The notes under the pieces are model-generated. The model was given only the letters and a program-made list of their open reading frames with translations, was not told the origin of the DNA and did not search any database. From positions 124,001 through 188,000 of the forward strand of contig NZ_CAADFC020000012.1 of the NCBI RefSeq assembly GCF_900696085.1: DNA of 64,000 nucleotides, in the 5' to 3' direction. The position numbers were made by a program, and so were the translations under genes. Of this stretch, positions 25,611-34,486 are shown in pieces (within the stretch, counting starts at the first letter, position 1; every line of letters starts with the position of its first letter). Source of the DNA: Bradyrhizobium ivorense (lineage in GTDB: Bacteria > Pseudomonadota > Alphaproteobacteria > Rhizobiales > Xanthobacteraceae).

Positions 25611-26606
25611 ATGCCGATCTTCGCCCACCCTCCCTCACCAACGCCCACCGCATCGATCACGCGACGCCTTGCCGTCGGCGCGCTTGGATTGCTGATGATG
25701 ACCGCGGCGGTTCGGCCCGCCGCGGCTGAGGAGATCCGGATCGGCTACCAGAAATCATCGACGCTGACCGCGGTCCTTAAGACCAACGGCGCGCTGGAGA
25801 AGGCGCTGGCGCCGCTAGGCATCACCGTCTCCTGGCACGAATTCACCAGCGGGCTTCCTCTGCTCGAAGCCATCAATATCGGTAGCGTCGATTTCGGCGC
25901 CGATGTCGCCGACACCGTGCCGATCTTTGCGCAGGCCGCCGGCGCCAAGCTCGCCTATGTCGCCGAGGAAGCAGCATCGCCCTCGGCGCAAGCGATCCTC
26001 GTGCCGAAAGACTCTACGATCAAAACGGCTGCCGATCTCAAGGGCCGGAAGATCGCGGTGACCAAGGGCGCCGGCAGCCACTTCCTGTTGCTTGCGGTGC
26101 TGGCCAAGGCCGGCTTGACCTTCAAGGACATCACGCCGGCCTATCTGACGCCGGCCGACGGCCGCGCCGCCTTTGTCAGCGGCAATGTCGACGCCTGGGT
26201 CGCCTGGGATCCCTTCCTGACCAGCGCGCACCGCCAGTCCGGCGCCCAGATCCTGATCGATGGCAGCAATGGGCTCGCCAGCTACAAGCGCTATTACCTC
26301 GCCTCGGCCGCCTTCGCGGAGAAGCGTAGCGATGCGTTGAACGTGATCTTCGCCAAGCTTGTCGAGACCGGAACATGGGTCAAAGCCAATCCCAAGGAGG
26401 CCGCGACGCTGCTCGCCGGACTCTGGGGCATCGACGCTGCCACCGTCGAGGAAGCCAACAGCCATCGCTCCTACAAGGTTGGCACGGTTGCTCCCATCGG
26501 CCTGTCGGAACAGCAGCGCATTGCCGACACGTTTACGGCCGAGGGCCTGCTGCCGCGAAAGGTCGACACCACGGACGTCAAGATCTGGGCGCCGAAGGGA
26601 TCGTAG
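25611..26606 (+). CDS. Aliphatic sulfonate-type ABC substrate-binding protein (SsuA-like)
   Basis: This 331-aa binding protein has a signal peptide (hydrophobic segment ending AAVRPAAAEE) and the SsuA pattern: RIGYQKSSTLTAVLKTNGALE, EFTSGLPLLEAINIGSVDFG and GNVDAWVAWDPFLTS. It has no adjacent permease or ATPase of its own and may use one of the two SsuBC-type pairs further right. ATG 25611, with an upstream AGGA, is preferred over ATG 25575, which has no ribosome-binding site. It is convergent with metI, with a 180-base gap. Confidence 0.9.
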   Translation: MPIFAHPPSPTPTASITRRLAVGALGLLMMTAAVRPAAAEEIRIGYQKSSTLTAVLKTNGALEKALAPLGITVSWHEFTSGLPLLEAINIGSVDFGADVADTVPIFAQAAGAKLAYVAEEAASPSAQAILVPKDSTIKTAADLKGRKIAVTKGAGSHFLLLAVLAKAGLTFKDITPAYLTPADGRAAFVSGNVDAWVAWDPFLTSAHRQSGAQILIDGSNGLASYKRYYLASAAFAEKRSDALNVIFAKLVETGTWVKANPKEAATLLAGLWGIDAATVEEANSHRSYKVGTVAPIGLSEQQRIADTFTAEGLLPRKVDTTDVKIWAPKGS

Positions 26607-26786
26607 GGGAGTTCCGTGGGAGGCGGACTGCCAAAACCCGAAAAACAACCCCATGCAAAGTAGCCGGCAGCCGCCGACGTTCGACACTTGACACGTCGGG
26701 CAACTCAGGGGTATTATTCCATTATCCCGAAATTGTGCAGCGCCGCCCTCTGCCTCTGGGCAATCGCATGATGCGATTGCCCCGCG

Positions 26787-27452
26787 TCAGCGGTGGCGCA
26801 GGCGGCGATTGACGCGACGGGCGAGATAATCGCCCGCGGTCTGCACCGTCTGCACCAGCGCGATCAACACCACGACGACGGCCAGCATCATCTCCGGCAT
26901 GAAGCGCTGATAGCCGTAACGAATGCCGAGATCGCCGAGGCCGCCGCCGCCGACGGCGCCGACCATCGCGGAATAACCGAGCAGGCTGACGACGGCGAGC
27001 GTCAAGGCGAGCACCAGCCCGGGCAACGCCTCCGGGATCAGCACCTTGAACACGATCTGCAGCGGGCTGGCGCCGAACGAGGACGCGGTCTCGATCAACC
27101 CGCCGTCGACTTCCCGGATCGCCGCCTCGACCAACCGGGCAATGAATGGGGTTGCCGCGATGGTCAGCGGCACGATCGCCGCGCCCGAGCCGATCGACGT
27201 GCCGGCAATCAGCCGCGTGAAGGGTATGATGGCCACGACCAGGATGATGAACGGCGTCGAGCGGGCAGCATTGACGATCACACCGAGCAGGCCATTGACG
27301 GCGGGTGCAGCGAACAACTCTCCCTTCCGGCTGGTCGCGAGGAAGACGCCGAGCGGCAGCCCGAACGAGGTCGCAACGAGGGCTGCGACCGACACCATGA
27401 ACAGGCTCTCGCCGGTGGCCTGAATGATCAGGTTGATGAGTTCACGCGACAT
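26787..27452 (-). CDS. metI: Methionine-type ABC transporter permease
   Basis: This 221-aa inner-membrane permease has about five hydrophobic spans and the MetI signature EAALREVDxGLIEAA in the form EAAIREVDGGLIETASSFGAS, plus SLLGYSAMVGAVGGGGLGDL. It overlaps metN by 11 bases, as in canonical metNI. It is the only MetI-type permease in the window, although three MetQ-type binding proteins are encoded here, so it may be shared. Confidence 0.93.
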   Translation of the reverse strand: MSRELINLIIQATGESLFMVSVAALVATSFGLPLGVFLATSRKGELFAAPAVNGLLGVIVNAARSTPFIILVVAIIPFTRLIAGTSIGSGAAIVPLTIAATPFIARLVEAAIREVDGGLIETASSFGASPLQIVFKVLIPEALPGLVLALTLAVVSLLGYSAMVGAVGGGGLGDLGIRYGYQRFMPEMMLAVVVVLIALVQTVQTAGDYLARRVNRRLRHR

Positions 27453-28566
27453 AGCCGAGGCGCTCCACCAGGAATTTGTTCTGCGACAGATAGCCGACGG
27501 CCTGCTTGGTCGCAGCGTCGCCGCCGGGAATACCGATAGTCAGCGAGCCCACATGCTGGCCGCCGATCTCGTCGATGCGCGCCGACAGCAGCGCCACGTC
27601 GATCGCGAGCTCGCGGGCGAGCCGCGCCACGATGGTGTCGCCGGCGTCGGTGCCGCGCACCTGCACGCGGATCACGGCCTGCCCGCTGGCAATCGGCTGC
27701 GGCAGCAGGCGGCTCGTCAGCGACACCGGAAGGCTGTCGCCGACCGCCTCGGACAGGAAGGCCTGCGTCACCGGATGCCGCGGATGGGTGAAGATATCGG
27801 CGACATGGTCGCGTTCGACGATCCGGCCGCCGTCAATCACGACGACCTCCTTGGCGAGCTGGCGGACCACCGACATCTCGTGGGTGATCAGCACGATCGT
27901 GACGCCAAGCTCGCGATTGATATTGGCGAGCAAATCCAGGATCGCCCGCGTGGTCTGCGGATCGAGCGCAGAGGTCGCCTCGTCAGACAACAGGACATTC
28001 GGCCGTGTGGCGAGCGCGCGGGCAATGCCGATGCGCTGCTTCTGGCCGCCGGACAGCTCGGACGGATAGCGATCGAATTTGTCGGAGATGCCGACGAGCT
28101 CGAGCAGTTCCTCCACCCGGACCGCGATGTCGGCCCGCGACCAGCCTGCGATCTCAAGCGGCAGCGCGATATTGTCCGCAGCAGTGCGCGACGACAGCAG
28201 GTTGAAATGCTGGAAGATCATGCCGATCGATCGCTGCGCCAGGCGCAGCTCCTTACCCGCCAGCGCGGAAATCTCACGGCCATCGACGATGACGCGTCCC
28301 GTTGAGGGCTTCTCCAGGCCATTGATCAACCGCACCAGGCTCGACTTGCCGGCACCGGAACGGCCGATCACGCCGGTGATGGAGCCGCGCGGAATCGCAA
28401 AATCGATCTCCTGCAATGCCTGCACGCTCGGCTTGTCACGGTAGGCGGGGTAGGCCTTCGAGACCGTCTCGAACCGGACCATGGCTTCGCTTGCAGCCGA
28501 CGCCGGCACGAGCGACGGAAAGGGTTCGGCCGGCCGCGCCGTCGTCAGGGATTGATGTACGTTCAT
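27442..28566 (-). CDS. metN: Methionine-type ABC transporter ATP-binding protein
   Basis: This 374-aa ATPase has Walker A GRSGAGKSSL, a Q-loop with IFQHFNLLSSRTAADN typical of MetN, signature LSGGQKQRIGIARAL and Walker B VLLSDEATSALD. A C-terminal NIL domain from about residue 290 ends KFLVERLGYVA and normally senses methionine to inhibit transport. An N-terminal extension of about 28 residues precedes the usual start; ATG 28482 is an alternative start. It follows the ferredoxin gene by 50 bases and probably belongs to the same leftward operon. Confidence 0.93.
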   Translation of the reverse strand: MNVHQSLTTARPAEPFPSLVPASAASEAMVRFETVSKAYPAYRDKPSVQALQEIDFAIPRGSITGVIGRSGAGKSSLVRLINGLEKPSTGRVIVDGREISALAGKELRLAQRSIGMIFQHFNLLSSRTAADNIALPLEIAGWSRADIAVRVEELLELVGISDKFDRYPSELSGGQKQRIGIARALATRPNVLLSDEATSALDPQTTRAILDLLANINRELGVTIVLITHEMSVVRQLAKEVVVIDGGRIVERDHVADIFTHPRHPVTQAFLSEAVGDSLPVSLTSRLLPQPIASGQAVIRVQVRGTDAGDTIVARLARELAIDVALLSARIDEIGGQHVGSLTIGIPGGDAATKQAVGYLSQNKFLVERLGYVA

Positions 28567-28616
28567 TCAGTCAGTCCAATAAGTGTCGCTCCGGTCGCCC
28601 CAGGGTCGCCCCGAGC

Positions 28617-28937
28617 TCAATGACCGAAGAGCAGGTAGCTGCGGTCGGTGGCGCGGCGGTCCCGCGTTCCGTTGGTCCAGCCGACGGCACGGCGATAGCT
28701 GCCCATCGCATCGGTTTGCTTGAGGGCGATCACGTCGATCGACTGCGCCTCATCAGCGAAGGGAGACACATAGAGCGCATCCTCGGGACAGTAAAGCTCG
28801 CAAAGGAAGCATGTCTGACAGTCGTTTTGGCGGGCGATGACCGGAATTCCGTCCGTTTTGTCAAACACGTTGGTCGGGCACACGTTCACGCAGATGTCGC
28901 AGGACGTGCAGCGCTCGGCATCGATGACCTCGATCAT
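28617..28937 (-). CDS. 4Fe-4S dicluster ferredoxin-type protein
   Basis: This 106-aa protein carries two 4Fe-4S motifs: C-T-S-C-D-I-C-V-N-V-C-P near residues 10-21 and C-Q-T-C-F-L-C-E-L-Y-C-P near 40-51. A roughly 55-residue tail follows without further cysteines. Its ATG overlaps the stop of the flavoprotein gene by 4 bases, so the two are translationally coupled. The layout recalls adenylylsulfate-reductase-type AprB partnered with an AprA-like flavoprotein. It likely passes electrons to or from that subunit. Confidence 0.9.
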   Translation of the reverse strand: MIEVIDAERCTSCDICVNVCPTNVFDKTDGIPVIARQNDCQTCFLCELYCPEDALYVSPFADEAQSIDVIALKQTDAMGSYRRAVGWTNGTRDRRATDRSYLLFGH

Positions 28938-30562
28938 TCCGCGGCCTCCGCAAACGATGCCTCGGCATGCGGCCGCACCGAGGTCCAGACGTCATCGAGG
29001 CCGCCGGTCGTCACGTAATGACGCTGCCGGTCGTCCTGATCGGGGAAATCGTCGCGGCGGTGCATGCCGCGGCTCTCTTGCCGTACCAGCGCGCTGCGGT
29101 ACATCCACCGCGCGGTCGCCAGCATCGCGGCGCTTTCGCGGGCGCGCAGAATATCGGTCGCGCCGGCGGCGTCGGCATCGGACACGTCAAGCCAGGCCGT
29201 GTCGAGGCGCGCCAGCGCGCCATGCAGCCTTGTCGCGTCACGGAAATAGTTCAGCTCATAGGGGAAGACCTCGGCCTGCACCGCCTTCGCAAGGACTGAC
29301 GGGGCGAACGCACGCTGCGGGCGGCTCCGAAACGCGACGGTGCCCGCAGATGAGAACTTTCTGCTGGCCGCCGCGCCAAATTGCTTTGCGTACTCCGCGG
29401 CGCCCTGCCCCGCCCATGTTCCCGACGAGATCGCCCAGGCCGCATTATGGCTGCCGCCGCCGGTGAAGCCGCCGCAAATCAACTCGCGCGTTGCGGCATC
29501 GCCGGCGGCATAAAGGCCGGCAACGCTGGTCGCACAATGATCGTCGACGATGCGCAGGCCGCCGGTGCCGCGGACCGTGCCTTCGAGCCGCAAGGTGACG
29601 GGAAAGCGATCGTTGAACGGATCGATTCCGGTGCGATCGAACGGCAGGAAGAAGTTGGGCTGCGAGACGCGCATCTGCGCCTGCACATCCTCATCGGCTT
29701 TGTCGAGCCGGGCATAGACTGCCCCCTGCAGCAGTGCGCGCGCAATCGCCGATCGCCCGCCCTTTGACGCCGCGCCAGGCACCACGCTGCCGTCCTCATA
29801 GGTGAAGGTCGCCCAACCGTAGAACAGCGTCTTGGTCACCGAACCGAAGGCCGGCGAGATCGCGTAGGGGTTGGAGAACTCCATGCTGCTAAAATCGGCG
29901 CCGACCTCGGCCGCCATCAGATAGCCGTCACCGGTCAGCACGTTCGAGCCCAACGTCTTGCTCAGGAATGCGCAGCCGCCGGTCGCGATCACCACGGCCT
30001 TGGCGCGCACTGTCCAGCGATCATGCTTCTGCCGGCGCACGCCGCTGGCACCGGCGACTGCACCGGCGTCATCCACCAGCAATTCGAGCGCCGGGCTGTG
30101 ATCGAGGATGGTGACGCCGGCCTGCTTGGTGCGCTTGCGCATCAGGCGCATGTATTCCGGCCCCTGCAGTGAATTGCGCTGCGACCTGCCGCGGTCATCG
30201 ACGGGATAGGGATAGCCCCAATCGGCCAGCCGATTGCTCTGTTGGTAGGTCCGATCAAGGACGCGTGCCATCCAGCGACGATCCTGCAGATGGCCACCCA
30301 GCTTCTCGCGATTGGCCATCGCGGCCTCGCGCTGCGCCGGCTCGGGATCGACATACCAGACGCCGGTACCGGCCGCGGCCGTCGCCCCCGACGTGCCGCA
30401 AAATCCCTTGTCCGCGAGCACCACGCGCGCGCCGCGTTCCGCGGCGCTGACGGCAGCCCAGGTGCCCGCCGGTCCGCCGCCGAGCACCAGCACGTCGGCG
30501 TCGAACTCAACGGATCCGGTCGGCGCGGGCACGCGCTCGGCGCGGTGGGCTTGACTTGTCAT
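28934..30562 (-). CDS. FAD-dependent oxidoreductase of the fumarate reductase/AprA-like type
   Basis: This 542-aa flavoprotein has the dinucleotide-binding motif VLVLGGGPAGTWAAVSAAERG (split at GGG, about residues 24-44), a segment CGTSGATAAAGTGVWYV, and a C-terminal FAD motif near AGLYAAGDAATRELICGGF. This is the fold of fumarate reductase, aspartate oxidase and AprA subunits. The partner ferredoxin gene overlaps it. Placed among desulfonation and metNI genes, the pair may oxidise or reduce a small sulfur or carbon intermediate; the reaction is unknown. It is divergent from the LLM gene at 30882. Confidence 0.82.
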   Translation of the reverse strand: MTSQAHRAERVPAPTGSVEFDADVLVLGGGPAGTWAAVSAAERGARVVLADKGFCGTSGATAAAGTGVWYVDPEPAQREAAMANREKLGGHLQDRRWMARVLDRTYQQSNRLADWGYPYPVDDRGRSQRNSLQGPEYMRLMRKRTKQAGVTILDHSPALELLVDDAGAVAGASGVRRQKHDRWTVRAKAVVIATGGCAFLSKTLGSNVLTGDGYLMAAEVGADFSSMEFSNPYAISPAFGSVTKTLFYGWATFTYEDGSVVPGAASKGGRSAIARALLQGAVYARLDKADEDVQAQMRVSQPNFFLPFDRTGIDPFNDRFPVTLRLEGTVRGTGGLRIVDDHCATSVAGLYAAGDAATRELICGGFTGGGSHNAAWAISSGTWAGQGAAEYAKQFGAAASRKFSSAGTVAFRSRPQRAFAPSVLAKAVQAEVFPYELNYFRDATRLHGALARLDTAWLDVSDADAAGATDILRARESAAMLATARWMYRSALVRQESRGMHRRDDFPDQDDRQRHYVTTGGLDDVWTSVRPHAEASFAEAAE

Positions 30563-30881
30563 GGGGTCGCGTCTCCGGACGGAATCGACTGCGGCCGCAA
30601 ATTGCGTCGCAACGATATCGTTGCGCGCCGGAGGATCGGAGGCAATTTCAGATATTTGCGGAGAGTTGGATGAAGCTTTCTCCGTCGCGACCGAGCGAAG
30701 AAGATTCCGGTTGTCGCGTATCGGATGTTCCGCCGTCTCAGCACGCTGCGATATGGATCATACGCAAGGTGCGTGAGCGGAGGCGGATATTTCTTTTTCG
30801 CCTCGAGCGCCCGCGCCTCGTTTTCTTGCAGGCAACACGGCGATATCTCGTAACAGCACGCATTCAGCACACGTGGCCGTC
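30563..30881. promoter_or_regulatory. Divergent promoter region with an 18-base palindrome
   Basis: This 319-base spacer lies between the leftward flavoprotein-ferredoxin-metNI operon and the rightward LLM monooxygenase. It contains a perfect palindrome at 30608-30625 listed separately. I see no gene in it. Confidence 0.55.
30608..30625. promoter_or_regulatory. Perfect 18-bp palindrome, candidate operator
   Basis: The sequence CGCAACGATATCGTTGCG is identical to its reverse complement. It lies 46 bases upstream of the flavoprotein start, where a dimeric repressor would act. No cognate regulator gene is adjacent. Confidence 0.4.
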
Positions 30882-32222
30882 ATGTCTCATCGTCAGCTTC
30901 ATCTCAACGTCAACCTGCTGCACTCCGGCGTCTATGCATCGGCCTGGCGGTTGCCGGAGAGCGATCCGCGCGCCTGCTTTGACGTCGGCCATTACGTACG
31001 CGTGGCGCAGATTGCCGAGCGCGGCAAGCTCGACGCAATCTTTCTCGCCGACACGCCGGCGATTACCGACCGCATCGACTATCGCTCGTTCATGTCGATG
31101 GAGCCGACCATCGTGCTGGCAAGCGTCGCAGCCGCGACCAGCCACATCGGGTTGATCGCGACCGCTTCGACGACCTACAACGAGCCCTACAATATCGCCC
31201 GCCGCTTCGCGACGCTGGATCTGGCGAGCGGCGGCCGCGCCGGCTGGAATGCCGTCACCACGGCCGATGCGGCCGCGAGCCGCAATTTCGGTCTCTCCAA
31301 TGTGCTCGAGCACAAGGCGCGCTACGACCGCGCCAAGGAGTTCGCCGAGGTCGTGCACGCGCTGTGGGACAGTTGGGAAGACGATGCCTTTGTCGGCGAC
31401 AAGGCGACCGCACGCTTTGTGGATACGTCGAAGGTGCATCCGATCGCGCATCGGGGCACTCACTACACCGTGGCCGGACCGCTCAATGTTCCGCGTTCGC
31501 CGCAAGGCCGACCTGTCACTGTACAAGCCGGCGGATCGAGTGACGGCCGCGATCTTGCGGCAGCCCAGGCCGAAGCGGTGTTCACGCTCGCGCAGACGAT
31601 CGATGAAGGCGTCGCCTACGCCCGCGATCTGCGCACCCGCGCCGCGGCCTATGGCCGTTCCGGCGACTCCATCGTCATTCTGCCGGGGCTTGCCACTGTG
31701 ATCGGCAGTACCGAAGCCGAGGCGAAGCGGCGGCAGGACGATCTCTGGGAGCTGGTTCCGATCCAGTACAGCCTCGCCCGCCTCGCCAGCACGCTTCAGG
31801 TCGATCCTGACATCCTCGACCTCGACAAGCCCCTGCCCGATCCGTTGCCGCTGCCGGCCAACGCCAACCACACCATGTTCCAGGGAACGGTGAACCTCGC
31901 CCGCCGCGGCAATCTCACGGTAAGGCAGCTGCTGCGCGCGCTTGGCGGCGGCGTCGGACACCGGATCATCGTCGGCACACCCGAGCAGATCGCCGACGAT
32001 ATCGAGGCCTGGTTCAACGCGGGCGCCGCTGACGGCTTCAACCTGATGCCGGACGTACTGCCGACCGGGCTCGAGATCTTCGTCGATACGGTGGTGCCGA
32101 TCCTGCAGCGGCGCGGCCTGTTCCGAGCGGATTATGCCGGAACCACCTTGCGCGATCATCTCGGCCTGCCGCGGCCGACCAGCCGCTTTGCACGACAGCC
32201 GACGGCGGCAGCAAGCGCCTGA
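30882..32222 (+). CDS. LLM-class flavin-dependent monooxygenase (NtaA/SnaA/DszA family)
   Basis: This 446-aa FMNH2-dependent monooxygenase has the family segments LHLNVNLLHSGVYASAWRLP, LIATASTTYNEPYNIARRFA, GGRAGWNAVTTADAAASRNFG and VQAGGSSDGRDLAAAQAEAV. It is closely similar in pattern and identical in length to the LLM gene at 45600, so the two are probable paralogues. It is convergent with the LLM gene at 32228, with a 5-base gap between stop codons. The substrate is unknown. Confidence 0.88.
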   Translation: MSHRQLHLNVNLLHSGVYASAWRLPESDPRACFDVGHYVRVAQIAERGKLDAIFLADTPAITDRIDYRSFMSMEPTIVLASVAAATSHIGLIATASTTYNEPYNIARRFATLDLASGGRAGWNAVTTADAAASRNFGLSNVLEHKARYDRAKEFAEVVHALWDSWEDDAFVGDKATARFVDTSKVHPIAHRGTHYTVAGPLNVPRSPQGRPVTVQAGGSSDGRDLAAAQAEAVFTLAQTIDEGVAYARDLRTRAAAYGRSGDSIVILPGLATVIGSTEAEAKRRQDDLWELVPIQYSLARLASTLQVDPDILDLDKPLPDPLPLPANANHTMFQGTVNLARRGNLTVRQLLRALGGGVGHRIIVGTPEQIADDIEAWFNAGAADGFNLMPDVLPTGLEIFVDTVVPILQRRGLFRADYAGTTLRDHLGLPRPTSRFARQPTAAASA

Positions 32223-32227
32223 TTTGA

Positions 32228-33313
32228 TCAGCGCGCGCTGGCCAGCAGCGGCTTTTGGTTGGCCACCGATGTCGCGCGCACACGCGGGATGATCTCCTTC
32301 GCGAAACGCTCCATCTCCGCCTCGAATGGCTGGAACTGCAGCATGAACAGCTCGATGCCCGCTTGATGGAATGCCTGGATCCGGGCCGCCACCTGGTCGT
32401 AGCTGCCGACGAGGCCCGCCGCCGTGCCTCCGTTGCTGCCGACCCGCGCCGATTTCTGCATCGTCTGCATCATCACGACCTTCGGATCGGTGTTCTGCTT
32501 CTGGATCGCCTTGATCGGCGCATCCCTCCTGGACAATTCCAACAGCCGCTCGTAGGCAGCCTCGGCTTCAGCCTGCGTCTCGCGCGCAATCACGAACGCC
32601 GACAGCCCGAAGCGGAGCGGCGCCGCTGTCCGCGGGCGGGCCGCGACGTCGGCGATCAGGCCTGCGACATCCTCCAGCGGCTGCCCGTTGATGAACCAGA
32701 CGTCGCCGTGATCGGCAACCAATGCACGCGCCGGCTCGGACTCACCGCCGACATAGATCAACGGACGGTCCCGGTAGAGGCTGATCGGCCGCAGCAAATA
32801 GTCGCGGACATCGAAATGCTCGCCCTTGTAGGTCAGCCGCTCGCCCTGCATCAGGCGCGACACCACGGTGATCCATTCACGACCATAGGCATAACGGGCG
32901 TCATGCTCGGCAAAACCGATGCCTGCCTTGTCGAGCTCCGGCCGGTTCCACGCATTCACTAGATTGATGGCAAACCGACCGCGGCTGATGTTCTCGATTC
33001 CGAGCGCCAGCTTGGCGAGCACGACCGGATGATAGAGATAGGGCTTGATCGCGGCGATGATCTCGATCCGGCTGGTCAGGGCAGCGATCGCGGCCGCTGC
33101 ACTCCAGGCTTCGAGCTGATCGAGGTCCTCCTGATGCGGATTGATCGTGTGCTGCGCGATCAGCGTGGAGTCATAGCCGAGCGCTTCTGCCTTGAGCACG
33201 AGATCGCGATTGCGCTCCCACGACGCATCGTAGGGCTCTTCCGGGTCCTGGTAGGCGGCGCGCGAGCCGTGCACCAGCGCCCAGATGCCGAAGCGGAGCG
33301 GTCGTGTCGTCAT
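32228..33313 (-). CDS. LLM-class alkanesulfonate/sulfone-type monooxygenase (SsuD/SfnG-like)
   Basis: This 361-aa enzyme of the SsuD/SfnG-type luciferase-like family would use FMNH2 to cleave C-S bonds of alkanesulfonates or sulfones. Family segments are LRFGIWALVHGSRAAYQDP, NISRGRFAINLVNAWNRPEL and PLIYVGGESEPARALVADHGD. The N-W of NAWN and the following acidic loop are as in sulfonate monooxygenases. The ATG at 33313 has a GGAG site. It is divergent from the ssuCB-SBP-dszC operon, supporting a shared sulfonate/sulfone programme. Confidence 0.85.
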   Translation of the reverse strand: MTTRPLRFGIWALVHGSRAAYQDPEEPYDASWERNRDLVLKAEALGYDSTLIAQHTINPHQEDLDQLEAWSAAAAIAALTSRIEIIAAIKPYLYHPVVLAKLALGIENISRGRFAINLVNAWNRPELDKAGIGFAEHDARYAYGREWITVVSRLMQGERLTYKGEHFDVRDYLLRPISLYRDRPLIYVGGESEPARALVADHGDVWFINGQPLEDVAGLIADVAARPRTAAPLRFGLSAFVIARETQAEAEAAYERLLELSRRDAPIKAIQKQNTDPKVVMMQTMQKSARVGSNGGTAAGLVGSYDQVAARIQAFHQAGIELFMLQFQPFEAEMERFAKEIIPRVRATSVANQKPLLASAR

Positions 33314-33622
33314 GGCGATCTCCGATGTCCTTTGCGTCAAGTACGACGTGTTTCACGCCAAGTGCGGCGCAAGATCAAGCAACGGCGCATCAAAAGATTT
33401 TCCTTGCCATGCCACGCGCGCGGAGAAATCAGAACACTCCGGAACCAGCGACAATTGGAAAACCGCTCTATTTCTGTCGGTTGAAAATCGTGGGACAGTT
33501 TGCGGCGTGTGAACGACACCGTCTCGCGCGATCGCAACACAATGCCGATCGCGTGATCGACGACCTGTACCACGCGTGATCAACGACGCTCATCACGCCG
33601 ACAAGCGAGGACGGACTTTCTC
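33314..33622. promoter_or_regulatory. Divergent promoter region with a short direct repeat
   Basis: This 309-base non-coding spacer lies between the SsuD/SfnG-like gene and ssuC. Two 15-base copies of CGCGTGATC-R-ACGAC occur at 33550-33564 and 33573-33587 (one mismatch, 23-base period), just upstream of ssuC. They may be operator half-sites. No gene is seen. Confidence 0.4.
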
Positions 33623-34486
33623 TTGAGCAACCTCGAACAGACTGCCGCATCTGATGCCTTCGACGTCACGGAGCGCAGCGACCAGGCGGCCTCACCGTCC
33701 CGCAAGCCGTTCGAGATCGGCCGGCGCGGCCTGCAACTGCTGTCGTGGCTCGCGCCGGTCGTGCTTGTCATCGTCTGGGAGTTGTTGGCACAGGCCGGCT
33801 GGCTGTCGCCGCAGGTGTTGCCGGCTCCGAGCAAGGTCGTCAGGACAGCATTCAAGCTGATCAGCACCGGCAGCCTGCTGAACGACCTCGGCGTGAGCCT
33901 GCTGCGCGCCGCCGCCGGCTTTGCGCTCGGCGCCAGCGTCGGTTTCGTGCTCGGCATTCTGGTCGGATTCTCGCGCATCGCGGAGGCTGCGATCGACCGC
34001 AGCATTCAGATGATCCGCGCGATCCCGTTCCTTGCCGCCCTGCCGCTGGTCATCGTCTGGCTCGGCGTCGGCGAGGCCGAGAAGATCTTTCTGGTCGCGC
34101 TCGGCGTGACCTTCCCGATCTACATCAACACCACGCTGGGAATCCGGCAGGTCGACCCAAAACTCCTCGAGCTCGGCCGCGTCCAGGGCCTCGGCACGTT
34201 CGAACTGATCCGGCGCATCATCCTGCCGGGCGCGCTGCCTTCGATCCTGACCGGCGTCCGCTATGCGCTGGCGACCGCGTGGCTGGCGCTGGTGGTCGCC
34301 GAGACGATCGGCGCGCAATCCGGCATCGGCTTCCTCGCCATGGACGCGCGCGAGTTCCTGCGTACCGACGTGATCGTGCTGACCATCGTGATCTACGCCC
34401 TGATCGGCGTCGCTGCCGACGGCATCGCGCGCTTCCTGGAGCGACGGCTGCTGGCCTGGCATCCGAACTATGGAATTGCCCGATGA
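33623..34486 (+). CDS. ssuC: Sulfonate-type ABC transporter permease
   Basis: This 287-aa permease of the SsuC/TauC family has an N-terminal cytoplasmic tail of about 40 residues, then about six hydrophobic spans. The binding-protein-dependent loop ELGRVQGLGTFELIRRIILPGALPS is present, here read as GLGTFELIRRIILPGALP. The best start is TTG at 33623, since no ATG lies in a better place. The stop overlaps the ssuB ATG by 4 bases. It opens a rightward operon of transporter, monooxygenase, flavin reductase and serine acetyltransferase. Confidence 0.9.
   Translation: MSNLEQTAASDAFDVTERSDQAASPSRKPFEIGRRGLQLLSWLAPVVLVIVWELLAQAGWLSPQVLPAPSKVVRTAFKLISTGSLLNDLGVSLLRAAAGFALGASVGFVLGILVGFSRIAEAAIDRSIQMIRAIPFLAALPLVIVWLGVGEAEKIFLVALGVTFPIYINTTLGIRQVDPKLLELGRVQGLGTFELIRRIILPGALPSILTGVRYALATAWLALVVAETIGAQSGIGFLAMDAREFLRTDVIVLTIVIYALIGVAADGIARFLERRLLAWHPNYGIAR

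Noticed and set aside
33745..34482. N-terminal extension of the ssuB reading frame
   Set aside because: This part is Arg-rich and lies wholly within ssuC in another frame. The ATGA overlap at 34483 fixes the true ssuB start.
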